Shown: positions 1 through 10,641 of the stretch, piece by piece
Position numbering within the stretch: position 1 is the first letter of the stretch
How the letters are laid out: each line of letters begins with the position of its first letter
Assembly (NCBI GenBank): GCA_928212115.1
Contig: CAKMRJ010005745.1
Span: 103,051,945-103,115,944 of the forward strand
DNA: 64,000 bases
Direction of reading: 5' to 3'
Source: Lactuca virosa
Taxonomy: Eukaryota > Streptophyta > Magnoliopsida > Asterales > Asteraceae
Notes under the pieces: generated by a model
What the model was told of the DNA's origin: nothing
The model's database searches: none
Seen by the model: the letters and a program-made list of their open reading frames with translations, nothing else
Position numbers and translations under genes: made by a program

Positions 1-2
1 TG

Positions 3-79
3 TATACCGATGGGGCATCTAGCAAAGAAGGATCAGGAACGGGCCTGATCCTAATAATACCAGAGGGGTAAGAGATCAC
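3..79 (+). pseudogene. RVT_3-type RNase H, N-terminal piece
   Basis: Frame 3 reads YTDGASSKEGSGTG, the first beta strand of a type I RNase H with the catalytic Asp in TDG. A TAA follows within the same frame at about 70, and a second TAA sits at the Copia-1 insertion point. The domain resumes at 8016 in the same frame once Copia-1 (85-8011) is set aside. It would cleave RNA in RNA/DNA hybrids during reverse transcription. It is non-functional here because of the stops and the insertion. Confidence 0.6.
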
Positions 80-84
80 TTAAG
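80..84. repeat. TSD of Copia-1, left copy (TTAAG)
   Basis: TTAAG lies immediately before the 5' LTR at 85 and is repeated at 8012-8016 immediately after the 3' LTR. This is the 5-bp duplication expected from a Copia integrase. It proves that the two gypsy RNase H pieces were contiguous before insertion. Confidence 0.95.
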
Positions 85-851
85 TGTTGGATAAGGTGTC
101 TAAGTCCATAACTTATTTGGTATATACTTGACCCGACCCGGCATGGTCCATTTGGGTTGCACTTCACCCGAACTATTTATATGGATAACATTATGAGAAG
201 AGTATATTCGTGGCCTACTAATATATTATAAGTTATAATATATTAATATGAAATTGTATTATTTAATTAGTATTGATCTTAAATTAATTATGAATTAATT
301 TAGTGATCATAAGGTGACTAATTAAATAATGGGCTATTGTACTTATATAGTGTGGGCTAACACTCATAAGGAAATGGGCTAAGCTTGAATGGGAGTCCAT
401 GGATGATCCATGGAGCTTTTAACCCATGGATCCTTGGAATAGGAAAAGACATGGGTTATTAGGGTTTGCATGGTTCATAACCCTAATCATCTACACTATA
501 TAAAGAGGCTTATGGTGCTTGAGAAGACACTATGTGTGTGTGCATAAGGTGTGGCCGATTTCTAGAGTATCAGAGTGCTCTCTCATAAGTTTTCCAAGTT
601 TGTGGTGATTTGTGATTTCCATTTGAGGCATTCACATTATTGGTGCTTGGCTCTCAAACTCCCAAGGAATCAACTCACTAACAAAGGTATGTATTCTTCT
701 AGTATCTTTTATGTTTAAAAGTACCCCATGTATGCTAGATAGGTTATGAACCTTGGAAAATTATTTTGCATGTATTTTAGACAAACATAGATCCAAGGTT
801 TCTAGGGTTGCATGAACACCTTAGGAGTGTTAGTTTGCTCAAAACCCAACA
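85..851 (+). repeat. Copia-1 5' LTR
   Basis: 767 bp, TG...CA ends. It contains a TATA-like CTATATAAAG near 495-504, upstream of the probable transcript start. It matches 7244-8011 almost base for base. Confidence 0.95.
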
Positions 852-852
852 G

Positions 853-864
853 TGGTATCAGAGC
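853..864 (+). other. Primer-binding site, initiator Met tRNA
   Basis: TGGTATCAGAGC lies one base after the LTR end and complements the 3' end of plant initiator methionine tRNA. It primes minus-strand DNA synthesis. Confidence 0.9.
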
Positions 865-929
865 CTAGGCTTGTTTGTTTGATACTTGATGCAAACTTGT
901 TGAAAAACTCAAGTTTTCTGCATTCTGCA

Positions 930-1021
930 GCATGAACTCGCCGAGTCCATGGGGGGACTCGCCGAGTTCATGAGTAAATTCATCCTACTCGTCGAGTGCA
1001 CGAACCTACTCGACGAGTAGG
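930..1021 (+). repeat. Cluster of ACTCGNCGAGT palindromes in the Copia-1 leader
   Basis: Four copies of an 11-bp palindrome (ACTCG, one free base, CGAGT) occur within about 90 bases just downstream of the PBS, with central base C, C, T and A. One is flanked by a further short inverted repeat (CATGAACTCG and CGAGTTCATG). The same motif is abundant in the LTRs of the unrelated gypsy element at 38817-48950. No function is known to me. Confidence 0.85.
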
Positions 1022-1559
1022 AGCCTCAGAATGCAGATTTTCGAGTTTTGCTGCTGGAAATGGACTAGAAACATTACCCTAAACTGTTTTGGTGTTATAA
1101 AACTTGTTTTAGATGGTGTAATGTTTATGCTAATCCATTTACAATGGCTTATATCAAAATTGCATGATGATATGTGTTCATATGTTCTTGGAATTTTTGA
1201 TATGATGTTCATGTTCTTATGAATTATTGTTAGATCATAGGAATTATTTGCTAAATTGTTTATTGATAATTCTTGATCATTTATGTGTTTTAATGGAGTC
1301 CATAATTTGTCCTCAAGTTATGGATTTCCAAAGGTCACTTTCATTTATGCACACTTAAAACACATAAGTTACATGAAAATGAAGAGTCTTCATTTTATGA
1401 ACCTTTAATTCATAAGTTATGAAATGAAAAGTTTTGAATAGTTTCAAAACTTGTCCTTAAGTTTTTGTAATTTGTAAAGTTACACACACTTTAATATACT
1501 TTAACTCCAAAGCCTTAGAGTTTTAAAAGTTAAAATTCAACCCTTATACTATTTATAAC

Positions 1560-2370
1560 ATTAATGGTTAATTATTATATATATGTATAAGATTAAGTCG
1601 TTTTACCGTTAGTAGGCCTCATTCACGAAGCCGGTCTATAAGGGGGGTATAAGGTTGTTGCCTATAAAATGGCAACTTAATGGGTGTCCATTCTCACCCA
1701 CCGCTTCCTTGATCGGTGGAGGGTCGTTAGCCGAACGGGTAGGACAATGACTTTAAATTCTCATTAAAAGTATAATGAATATTATAAAGTAACTAAACCT
1801 TTAATAAATTCCCAATCTTAGTTACTTTAGGAAAATGTGAATATGGTGCTAACCCATGAAATTCACACTTTGTACCTTACCAAGTCGTTGGTGGAGCGTG
1901 TGTGGTTAACGGACACACTAACTTGGACTAGTAAGGATCACGAAGGGTGACTTAATGTTTATCATAGATCGGTGGAGCGTGTGTGGTTAACCGGCACATT
2001 GATTAGGTGATAATATTAAGGGTACCAAGTGAATTTGCATGGTTATTCACACCTTGTTTTGTGATCCTCGGCATCCCAGTCACAAAACTTGAAGGGCACA
2101 ATCGAGATTGAAAAATGCCATTGAAAAGTTCAATGAATCTCAAAAGAATCTAGGAATTTCAAAACCAATTAAACCTAATAATTCATTTCGTTTTCATGGT
2201 GAAAATTGGTGAATCGTCATTCACCTACCTTCAAATATGTTATAGCTTAGATTACGACATCCCTCTTCTAAGTTATAATATATTGTGTTGGATCCTAGCC
2301 TTAATATTACATTTGGGTGTATTATTAAGGATTCGATATATCTAATCTAAACTTGTTTTCTTCTTTTCAG
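1560..2370 (+). other. Copia-1 untranslated leader with internal repeats
   Basis: No plausible gene. The leader carries a repeated block, TGGAGCGTGTGTGGTTAAC, at about 1892 and 1973, each followed by a short A/C-rich stretch. The same layout is conserved in the decayed relative at 61140-61910, so it is a property of the family. It ends with a pyrimidine tract and CAG directly before the gag ATG at 2371, which resembles a splice acceptor; splicing of the leader is a possibility only. Confidence 0.6.
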
Positions 2371-5300
2371 ATGTCTTCCAACAACAATGCTTCGGGCTCT
2401 AACCCTACTGGCTCCTTTTCCCTCATGAAACTTTGTGGGAGGGTCATATTTGATGGTTCCAACTTCATGGATTGGATCCGGAACATCAAGATGGTCACTC
2501 GTTACGAGGACAAGGAATATGTCCTCGATATGGAGCTAAAGGAGCTTGATGAGTCCACTGCTACTCCTGAGGAGGTCGCTGAGTATCAGGCACATGAAAG
2601 AGATGCCACCAAGGTGGCATGCATCATGATGGCCACCATGACAGCTGAACTCCAAAAGTCCTATGAGGACTATTACCCTTTTGAGATGCATCAGGATCTG
2701 ATGGAAAGGTACCATCAGAGTGCTCGTCAAGAGCGGTATAAAATAATCTCCTCCATGATCACTACCCGTATGAAGGATAGCGAACCAATCACGAGCCACA
2801 TGCAGAAAATGCAAAGGTATGTGGACCGTCTAATGAAACTGAATGTGAACTTCCCTGAGGAGTTGGCAATTGATATCATTTTGCACTCCTTGCCATCGTG
2901 TTATGATCAATTTCGTATGACATACCACATAAACAAGGAGGAAGTCACACTCAGTAAGCTTCAAGGACTTCTGAAGACTGCCGAAAGTGGTCTTAAGAGT
3001 AAGTCGGTTACTACTCCTACTCCTACTACTACCCCTGTTTTGGCTATCAGGCAAGGAAAAGGGAAGAAGAGGAAGCACCCTTCGAAGGGTACCAAGGGAA
3101 AGTCCCTTGAAGGCTCCTCATCTGGAACCAAAGATGGTTCTATCACTCCTTCTGCCATCCCTAAGGATGCTGAATGCTTCTACTGTCAAAATAAGGGGCA
3201 CTGGAAGCGAAACTGCCGAAAGTACTTGCAGGATGTCAAGGATGGGAAAGTGAAACCATCCCATGCAGGTATTTACACTATATTGTCTAATAACTCACCA
3301 TATTCTAATTCTTGGGTTCTTGATACAGGTTGTGGTATTCACATCTGTTGTGACTTGCAGGGCCTAAGAAGAAGTGAGGATGTGGAGCACGGAAAGATAA
3401 ACTTAATCATGGGGAACAAGAAGGTTGCACCTGTTGCCAAGATTGGAGTTTATACTTTGTTGCTAGATAGTGGGTTAAAGTTAGATTTGAATAAATGTGT
3501 GTACTCGTCTGAAATGGCGAGGAATATTATTTCCTTTCATGCTTTGTACAAACAAGGTTTTACCTTTTCTTTTGATAATGAAGTTGGTAGTATTAATGCT
3601 TTCTTTAATAATGTTCTTTATTTTAAAGCATTACCTTGTGATGGTGTGTATGAAGCTGTATCGGTTGTAGATAATTTAGGAAATAATGTATTATGTATTG
3701 ATTCTTCTACTAGCTTGGATAAAGCATCTTTGTGGCATTGTCGTCTTGGACATGTAAGCAAGAAACGCATAGGCCAGCTCCAAAAGGATGGAGTCTTGGA
3801 GTCGTTCGACCTCAAGTCGGATGATAGTTGTGAGTCTTGTCTACTTGGAAAAATGACAAAATCACCCTTCACTGGTACTTGTGCAAGGGGTGAGGGTTTG
3901 TTGGACCTTATACATACTGATGTATGTGGACCATTCAAAACCGCCACAAGGGATGCTAATCGCTATTATGTGACTTTTATTGATGATTTTAGTAGATATG
4001 GTTATGTCTACTTAATCAAACATAAGTCAGAAACTTTTGAAAGGTTTAAAGAGTTTAAACAGGAAGTAGAAAATCAATTGGGCAGGAACATTAAGATGCT
4101 TCGATCCGATCGAGGTGGTGAGTATCTTAGTACTGAGTTTCTCGACTATCTTAAGGAGTGTGGGATTGTCTCACAATTGACACCTCCCAGGACACCACAG
4201 CTGAATGGTGTAGCTGAGAGGCGTAATCGAACTTTGTTGGACATGGTTCGCTCTATGATGAGTCGAGCTTCGCTACCAATCTCTTTTTGGGGGTATGCCT
4301 TAGAGACTGCCGCCCACATCCTTAATCTAGTCCCTACAAAGAAGGTTGCCAAAACACCTCATGAAATGTGGACTGGGAAAGTTCCCAATTTGGACCATAT
4401 CAAGATTTGGGGTTGCGAGGCTTTCGTGAGGCGCGAGACTCATGACAAGCTCGAACCTCGAAGTGAAAGGTGTATTTTCAGCGGCTACCCACAAAAATCC
4501 TTTGGTTACCTCTTCTACAGACCCAATGAGAATGTGGTATTTGTGGCTAGGAGAGGGGTCTTTCGAGAGAGAGAATTTATAAACCAAGGAGACAGTGGGA
4601 AGCAAATTGACCTTGAAGAAATTCAAGACTCAATTGGTGAAGGAACCTCAGACACTAGCAATCAACTTGAGGAGGAAATTCCTGTTGATCCAGCTGACGA
4701 GTTTATACTTCCGAGGCGTTCCACAAGGGTTAGGAACACACCTGAATTTTATTATGGATTTCATATTACTACGGAAGGTGATACATTTATCAGTGACAGT
4801 ACACTGGTAAATCTGGATGAACCTAACAGTATTAAGGAAGCCATGGCAGGTCCAGAGTATGCTAAATGGAAGGTGGCTATGGACAACGAGATACAGTCCA
4901 TGTATGACAATCAAGTTTGGAACTTGGTTGACAATGTACCAGGTCGTAAGATAGTCGGGTGCAAATGGATCTTCAAGAAGAAGACCGACATGGATGGGAA
5001 GGTGCACACTTATAAGGCTCGACTGGTTGCGAAGGGTTTTACTCAGACTCAGGGTATTGATTATGATGAAACCTTTTCACCAGTAGCAAAGATTAAGTCT
5101 ATTAGGGTTATGCTAGCCATTGCTGCATTTCATGATTATGAAATATGGCAAATGGATGTCAAAACCGCTTTCCTTAACGGAAAGTTGGCTGAGGATGTTT
5201 ACATGAATCAGCCAGAAGGTTTTGTCAGTACAGAGTACCCCAATAGAGTGTGCAAGCTTGAGAAATCCATTTATGGATTGAAACAAGCATCTCGAAGTTG

Positions 5301-6404
5301 GAATCTTTGTTTCGATGAGAAGGTCAAAGAGTTTGGTTTCTCAAGAAGTGAAGATGAGTCTTGCGTGTATGTCAGAGCTAGTAGGAGTATAGTTAGCTTT
5401 TTGGTACTGTATGTGGATGACATACTACTCATAGGAAATGACATCCCAACCTTGCAGGAGGTTAAGTCCTGGCTTGGGAAGTGCTTTTCTATGAAGGACC
5501 TTGGAGAAGCTGCCTATATCCTAGGGATAAGGATATTAAGAGAAAGGAGTAAAAGACTAATTGGACTTAGTCAGAGTATCTACTTGGATAAGGTGTTAAA
5601 AAGGTTCAACATGCAAAAATTCCAAGAAAGGGGAATTACCGATCCAAAGCAATGCCAAACTGAGCAAGGCTCAGAGCCCAAGTACAGAAGATGAGATAGC
5701 TGAGATGAGTCGATTACCTTATGCTTCCACTGTTGGCTCAATCATGTATGATATGACTTGTACCCGTCCTGATGTGGCCTTCGCTTTGAGCATGGTCAGC
5801 AGATATCAGGGGAACCCTGGCAAAGCTCATTGGACTGCGGTAAAGAATATTCTCAAGTACCTGCGGAGGACTAAGGATTGGATCCTTACCCTTGGTGGGA
5901 GTGATGACTTGAGAGTAGTAGGGTATAGTGATGCTAGCTTTCAGACTGATAGGGATAACTTCTGCTCTCAGTCGGGCTGGGTCTTTACCTTAAATGGAGG
6001 GGCAATCACTTGGAAGAGTTCCAAACAGGAGACTGTAGCTGATTCGACTTGTGAATCAGAGTACATAGCAGCGAGTGAAGCGGCAAAGGAGGCGATATGG
6101 CTGATTAAGTTCATCGGAGACCTTGGAGTTGTACCAGCTATTAAGGAGCCTATGGAGATTTTCTATGACAGCAATAGTGCGGTTGCCTTAGCCAAGGAAC
6201 CAAGAGATCATGGCAGATCCCGACACATTGACATTAAAATATCACTTCATAAGACACAAGATAGAAGAGGGACTCCTCGTGGCAAAGAGGGTATTGTCAG
6301 ATGAGAACCCTGCGGATCCCCTTATGAAGGGACTGACGAGGGTGAAGCATTTGCAGCATGCGAGACGCATCGGGCTGAGGGACAATATTAGTTTTATAGA
6401 TTAG
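2371..6404 (+). pseudogene. Copia-1 gag-pol polyprotein, two frameshifts
   Basis: The start chosen is the ATG at 2371; the frame is open further upstream but only from a TTG. In order: a UBN2-like Gag, a CCHC knuckle (CFYCQNKGHWKRNC, about 3178), an aspartic protease with DTG (about 3328), a GAG-pre-integrase (LWHCRLGH, about 3730), an integrase core (about 3905-4300), the reverse transcriptase with YVDDILL (about 5410), and a Copia RNase H ending near 6404. The first frame stays open to 5694. It is broken by one extra base in an A-run at about 5615-5619, the frame continues to 6304, and a second extra base in an A-run at 6236-6239 shifts it again. Both breaks are +1 in poly-A, so mutation or assembly error is possible. 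Otherwise the protein looks fresh. Confidence 0.9.
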
Positions 6405-7230
6405 ATAGTTATTACTGAAACTTGTAAAATGTAATCGACGTTTGATTATGAATAAAAGTTGTGATTTATTTATGAGTAAGGTGTTGCTATCATTGTCAAT
6501 TATTTACTATTGTTTCAGCTTTGCATGTTTTGACTTCCAGAATAATAAGTTTATTCAAACTCTCCACAGTCGGTCATATATCGGAAGTAGGTATGAATCA
6601 AGACTGTCATGAATTGGGATTGTAGATGACTAAAGGTGTTTAGCCATAGCAATGGTTGCTACAACATTCATGAGTACTCATAAGTTATGAGTATTGGAAT
6701 AAACCCACGCTCACTTGTATCACTTCATGGAATTTATCTCGAGTGATCGTGAGACGGTAATATCATATAAGTCTTCAAACCTAGAGATATGAGTTGTTAC
6801 CTATGAGTTGGTTGTGCATTGATTGCACGTAAACGCATCAGTAACTTGATGTTATAAAACGTGCCTTTGTGTACAATTCAATAAGTAGTAGAACAAGCAT
6901 ATGAGTCGAAGTTTATCTGTTCCTTCTAGAAATAGAAGCGATATCTAGGCCCCTCGATGATTTTGTTTTGACCTATGTACCGGGCCCGGTCAGAACTAAA
7001 TTGATGTGTTCGATTAAGTTCTTTGTCAAACAAATTGAAAACCGGGAAACAAACAGCTGGATAATAAGTAAGACATTGTTCCATGTATTTGTCCGGCTGA
7101 TATCATGAGAGCAGAGGATTATGTGATCACTTATCTAAAATGGCGCTTCATAGTTCAACAGAGTTTTCGAGAGCTACGATTGCCGGTTGGTTCCTGAAGC
7201 TATATAGGCAAATACAGTTATCAGACTTAC
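6405..7230 (+). other. Copia-1 3' untranslated region
   Basis: No open frame of note between the end of RNase H and the PPT. The stretch is moderately AT-rich. I see no captured gene or tandem repeat in it. Confidence 0.7.
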
Positions 7231-7243
7231 CAAAGTGGGAGAC
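7231..7243 (+). other. Copia-1 polypurine tract
   Basis: CAAAGTGGGAGAC lies immediately before the 3' LTR. The purine-rich run would prime plus-strand synthesis. Confidence 0.85.
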
Positions 7244-8011
7244 TGTTGGATAAGGTGTCTAAGTCCATAACTTATTTGGTATATACTTGACCCGACCCGA
7301 CATGGTCCATTTGGGTTGCACTTCACCCGAACTATTTATATGGATAACATTATGAGAAGAGTATATTTGCGGCCTACTAATATATTATAAGTTATAATAT
7401 ATTAATATGAAATTGTATTATTTAATTAGTATTGATCTTAAATTAATTATGAATTAATTTAGTGATCATAAGGTGACTAATTAAATAATGGGCTATTGTA
7501 CTTATATAGTGTGGGCTAACACTCATAAGGAAATGGGCTAAGCTTGAATGGGAGTCCATGGATGATCCATGGAGCTTTTAACCCATGGATCCTTGGAATA
7601 GGAAAAGACATGGGTTATTAGGGTTTGCATGGTTCATAACCCTAATCATCTACACTATATAAAGAGGCTTATGGTGCTTGAGAAGACACTATGTGTGTGT
7701 GCATAAGGTGTGGCCGATTTCTAGAGTATTAGAGTGCTCTCTCATAAGTTTTCCAAGTTTGTGGTGATTTGTGATTTCCATTTGAGGCATTCACATTATT
7801 GGTGCTTGGCTCTCAAACTCCCAAGGAATCAACTCACTAACAAAGGTATGTAATTCTTCTAGTATCTTTTATGTTTAAAAGTACCCCGTGTATGCTAGAT
7901 AGGTTATGAACCTTGGAAAATTATTTTGCATGTATTTTAGACAAACATAGATCCAAGGTTTCTAGGGTTGCATGAACACCTTAGGAGTGTTAGTTTGCTC
8001 AAAACCCAACA
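7244..8011 (+). repeat. Copia-1 3' LTR
   Basis: 768 bp, nearly identical to 85-851. The visible differences are all transitions plus one added A near 7853. It is followed by the TSD TTAAG at 8012-8016. Confidence 0.95.
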
Positions 8012-8015
8012 TTAA

Positions 8016-8402
8016 GCCCTTCGCTTCAACTTCCATCCCTCTAACAACGAGGCCGAGTATGAAGCATTGCTTGTCATCCTACGAATGACAAGACAGATAG
8101 GCATAGACACAATAACAGCCCTGACGGACTTTAGGTTAGAAGTTAACCATATTAATGGAGATTTCAAAGCAAGAGACAAGCGAATGGAGAAGTACTTCAA
8201 GGCTATTCTAAAGCTCGTCGACCCCCTCAAAGAGTTCACCATCAAGAAAATTCCAAGAGGGGAGAACGGAAGAGCATATGCCCTCAGCAAGCTCGCATCG
8301 AAATGCTTCGACCACCTATCCAAGAAGGGTTTGGTGGAGGTACTCAAGGAATGGAGCATAGATGAGCGACATGTAAACACTTTGACACTAGCATGGAACA
8401 CC
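8016..8402 (+). pseudogene. RVT_3-type RNase H, remainder
   Basis: Continues the domain begun at 3-79. SNNEAEYEAL gives the helix with the catalytic Glu, and further on AYALSKLAS is the C-terminal helix seen in Tat-type elements; its usual Asp reads Tyr. A stop ends the frame at 8403. This is the RVT_3 RNase H rather than the ordinary gypsy RNase H, which supports the Tat assignment. Confidence 0.65.
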
Positions 8403-8405
8403 TAG

Positions 8406-9640
8406 ATGACACCGACCGTCGAGTACTTTCGGCATGGCATCCTACCAGATAGCCATGAAGAAGCTAGAAGAGCAAGAATTAAGGCACCATTATATACAAT
8501 CATAGAAGGAGTACTATACCGAAAAAGGTTCATGACGTCGTGGCTAAAATGCATAGATGAAGCCAGGGGAAAAGAAGCACTTAAAGAGGCACATGCAGGC
8601 CTAACTTGCGAGCATGAAGGAGAAAGGGCCCTCATAGGGAAGATACATCGGATGGGCATCTACTGGCCAACCATACACTAAGACGCGGCGGAAGCAATGC
8701 GAATATGTGCGGAATGCCAAACTTACTCTCCGGTTCAAGGGGTTCCCTAGGCACCCCTGGCGAGCATTTCTAGTCCATGGTCTTTCTACCAATGGGGAAT
8801 CGATATCGTCGAACCATTCCCAGATGCCCTCGGAAAAGTGAAATTCCTAGTAGTCGCAGTTGACTACTTCACCAAGTGGATAGAGTCCGAGCCATTAGCG
8901 TGCATATCCGGAACACAGATGATCAAAATCATATGGAAGAGCATAATGACAAGGTTTGGAACACCTAGGGTACTCATCAATGACAATGGGTTACAGTTTC
9001 TGAAAACCCGTTTCAAACTTTGTGTGCCAAGAAAGGGATTGAGCAACGGGTCACATCAGTAGCACATCCCTAGGCTAACGGCCATACCAAAGTATCCAAC
9101 AGGACATTGGTAAACGGAATCAAGAAACGCCTAGGGAGAGCTAAAGACTACCGGGTCGAAAAACAACCGGGAGTACTCTGGTCATATTGAACAACGCCAA
9201 GAACGAGCATGAAGGAAACGCCCTTTAGCCTAACTAACGGCACATAAGCAATGTTGCCGGTTGAAATAACAGTTGGCTCGCCCTGCACGACCTACTTCGA
9301 AGAAGAAAACAATGATAAAGATCTGAGGGTAAACTTGGACCTCGTTAAGTAGAGGCATGAGTGCTCAAACGTCTGCCAAGCGGACTACAAAAATGTCGTC
9401 GAAAGATACTACAACCAGAGAGTCAAAGAAAAAGCTTTCAAGATAGGGGATTATGTCCTAAGCCGAAAGGAGGCAAGCCATGTCCACTCACAAGGAAAGC
9501 TAGGCCCTACATGGGAAGGACCATACAAGGTCATCAAGGCCCACCGCAACGACACATATGCACCCGAAGCAATGGAGGGAAGGAAAATCCCAAGAACATG
9601 ATATACCAGGAACCTAAGGAAGTTTCATTTCTAAAAGAAG
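8406..9640 (+). pseudogene. Gypsy integrase, degenerate
   Basis: Follows the RNase H after one stop. The zinc-binding part survives as a CAEC pair (about 8709). The catalytic core shows WGIDIVEPF (first Asp, about 8795), VDYFTKWIE and INDNGLQF (second Asp, about 8977). Stops and frame changes then remove the third acidic residue. The C-terminal part is readable at about 9390-9640 in another frame (YYNQRVKEKAFKIGDYVLS, LGPTWEGPY). It would have inserted the element's cDNA into the genome. No chromodomain is visible, which fits a non-chromovirus lineage. Confidence 0.65.
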
Positions 9641-9736
9641 AAATTCATCACCTGGACTGATCACCTGGGCTGACACTCAATATCCAAGGCTTAGCATACC
9701 TTTGCCTTTCTCTTTATTTTCTCTTTTGGAAAGAAC

Positions 9737-10073
9737 AAAATACTTAGTGTATTTGCAAGGCTCAGGATAGCCACTTTATCTAAATACTCAGTGTATTTGC
9801 AGGGCTCATAATAGCCATATCATTAGAAATACTCAGTGTATTCTTAAGGCTAAGAACAACCATTTTATTAAAATACTTAGTGTATTATTCTAAATAGTCA
9901 TTTATAATACTCAGTGTATTTCGTAGGCTCAGAACAACCATTTCATTATAATACCTAGCGTATTTCATGGGCACAGAACAACCATTTTATTAAAATACTC
10001 AGCGTATTTCCCGGGTACAGAATAGCCATTTCATTATAATACTTAGCATATTTGCAAGGCTTAAAATAGTCAC
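9737..10073 (+). repeat. Minisatellite between pol and the antisense gene
   Basis: About eight diverged copies of a 36-46-bp unit, each starting near AATACTYAGTGTATTT and ending near CAACCATTTCATT or a variant. Tandem arrays in this position are known for Tat/Ogre-type elements and can seed satellites. Unit length and sequence vary, so the array is old. The following 10074-10400 holds no gene that I can support. Confidence 0.8.
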
Positions 10074-10641
10074 CCTATCAAACATATGAAATATTCATTG
10101 GGAAAAAAAGAGTGTGTTAACACTCAGTACACTTGATAGTTCTAATGCAATAACCTCATAGCAAGCCACTTAATGCAGACAGTCATCACAAAAGCTTAGC
10201 ACGTTTGCATAATCCAAAGCAACTGCCTAAGTGTTATACAATCATCTTACACTCGAAGGGAAAAAGCGACAATAACAGAGGTTAGAGCCAAACCACACAG
10301 AAAAAATGCAATGAGTCGCACACAAAATAACAACAACAAGCATAGGGAAACACGCTTTACATTATCAAAAGTCATGCTAAAGTCATTACAAGCAAGGCCA
10401 AAGGGCCATTGACATTTGATAGTACCAAAAACCCTGCAAAGTTGAAACAAGTAAACAGGCAAAAAGAGAACAAGCTTCACGTTCTTCTTCACACCCCGAA
10501 GGGCAGCACACGGCACACAAGTACCTTAAGAACCAACTGCATCATCACCACCACTAGCTTCCACGCCACCACCACCACCACCCCCTATCGCTGCATCGTC
10601 ACCACCATCATCACCGCGACCGCTTCCGCCTGCTCCACAAA

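Larger units (their letters stand above)
85..8011 (+). mobile_element. Copia-1: complete Ty1/copia LTR retrotransposon
   Basis: The element is 7,927 bp, with 767/768-bp LTRs that begin TGTTGG and end CCAACA and a TTAAG TSD on each side. The PBS is at 853-864, the gag-pol region at 2371-6404 and the PPT at 7231-7243. By eye the two LTRs differ by only about five transitions and one 1-bp indel, so the insertion is recent. The body has a long untranslated leader (865-2370) and a long 3' untranslated part (6405-7230). Coding capacity is broken by two single-base frameshifts. Decayed relatives appear at 57842-58585 (solo LTR) and at 61140 to the window end. Confidence 0.95.

Noticed and set aside
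2353..2370. Upstream start of the Copia-1 polyprotein
   Set aside because: The frame is open to 2353 but begins with TTG; the first ATG is at 2371, and related elements begin Gag similarly.
9737..10073. CRISPR-like array
   Set aside because: Units are contiguous and diverged, without constant repeats and unique spacers; the context is a plant retrotransposon.
10247..10516. Membrane protein on the minus strand
   Set aside because: Hydrophobic frame opposite non-coding sequence of the Tat-type element, no start context or family signal.
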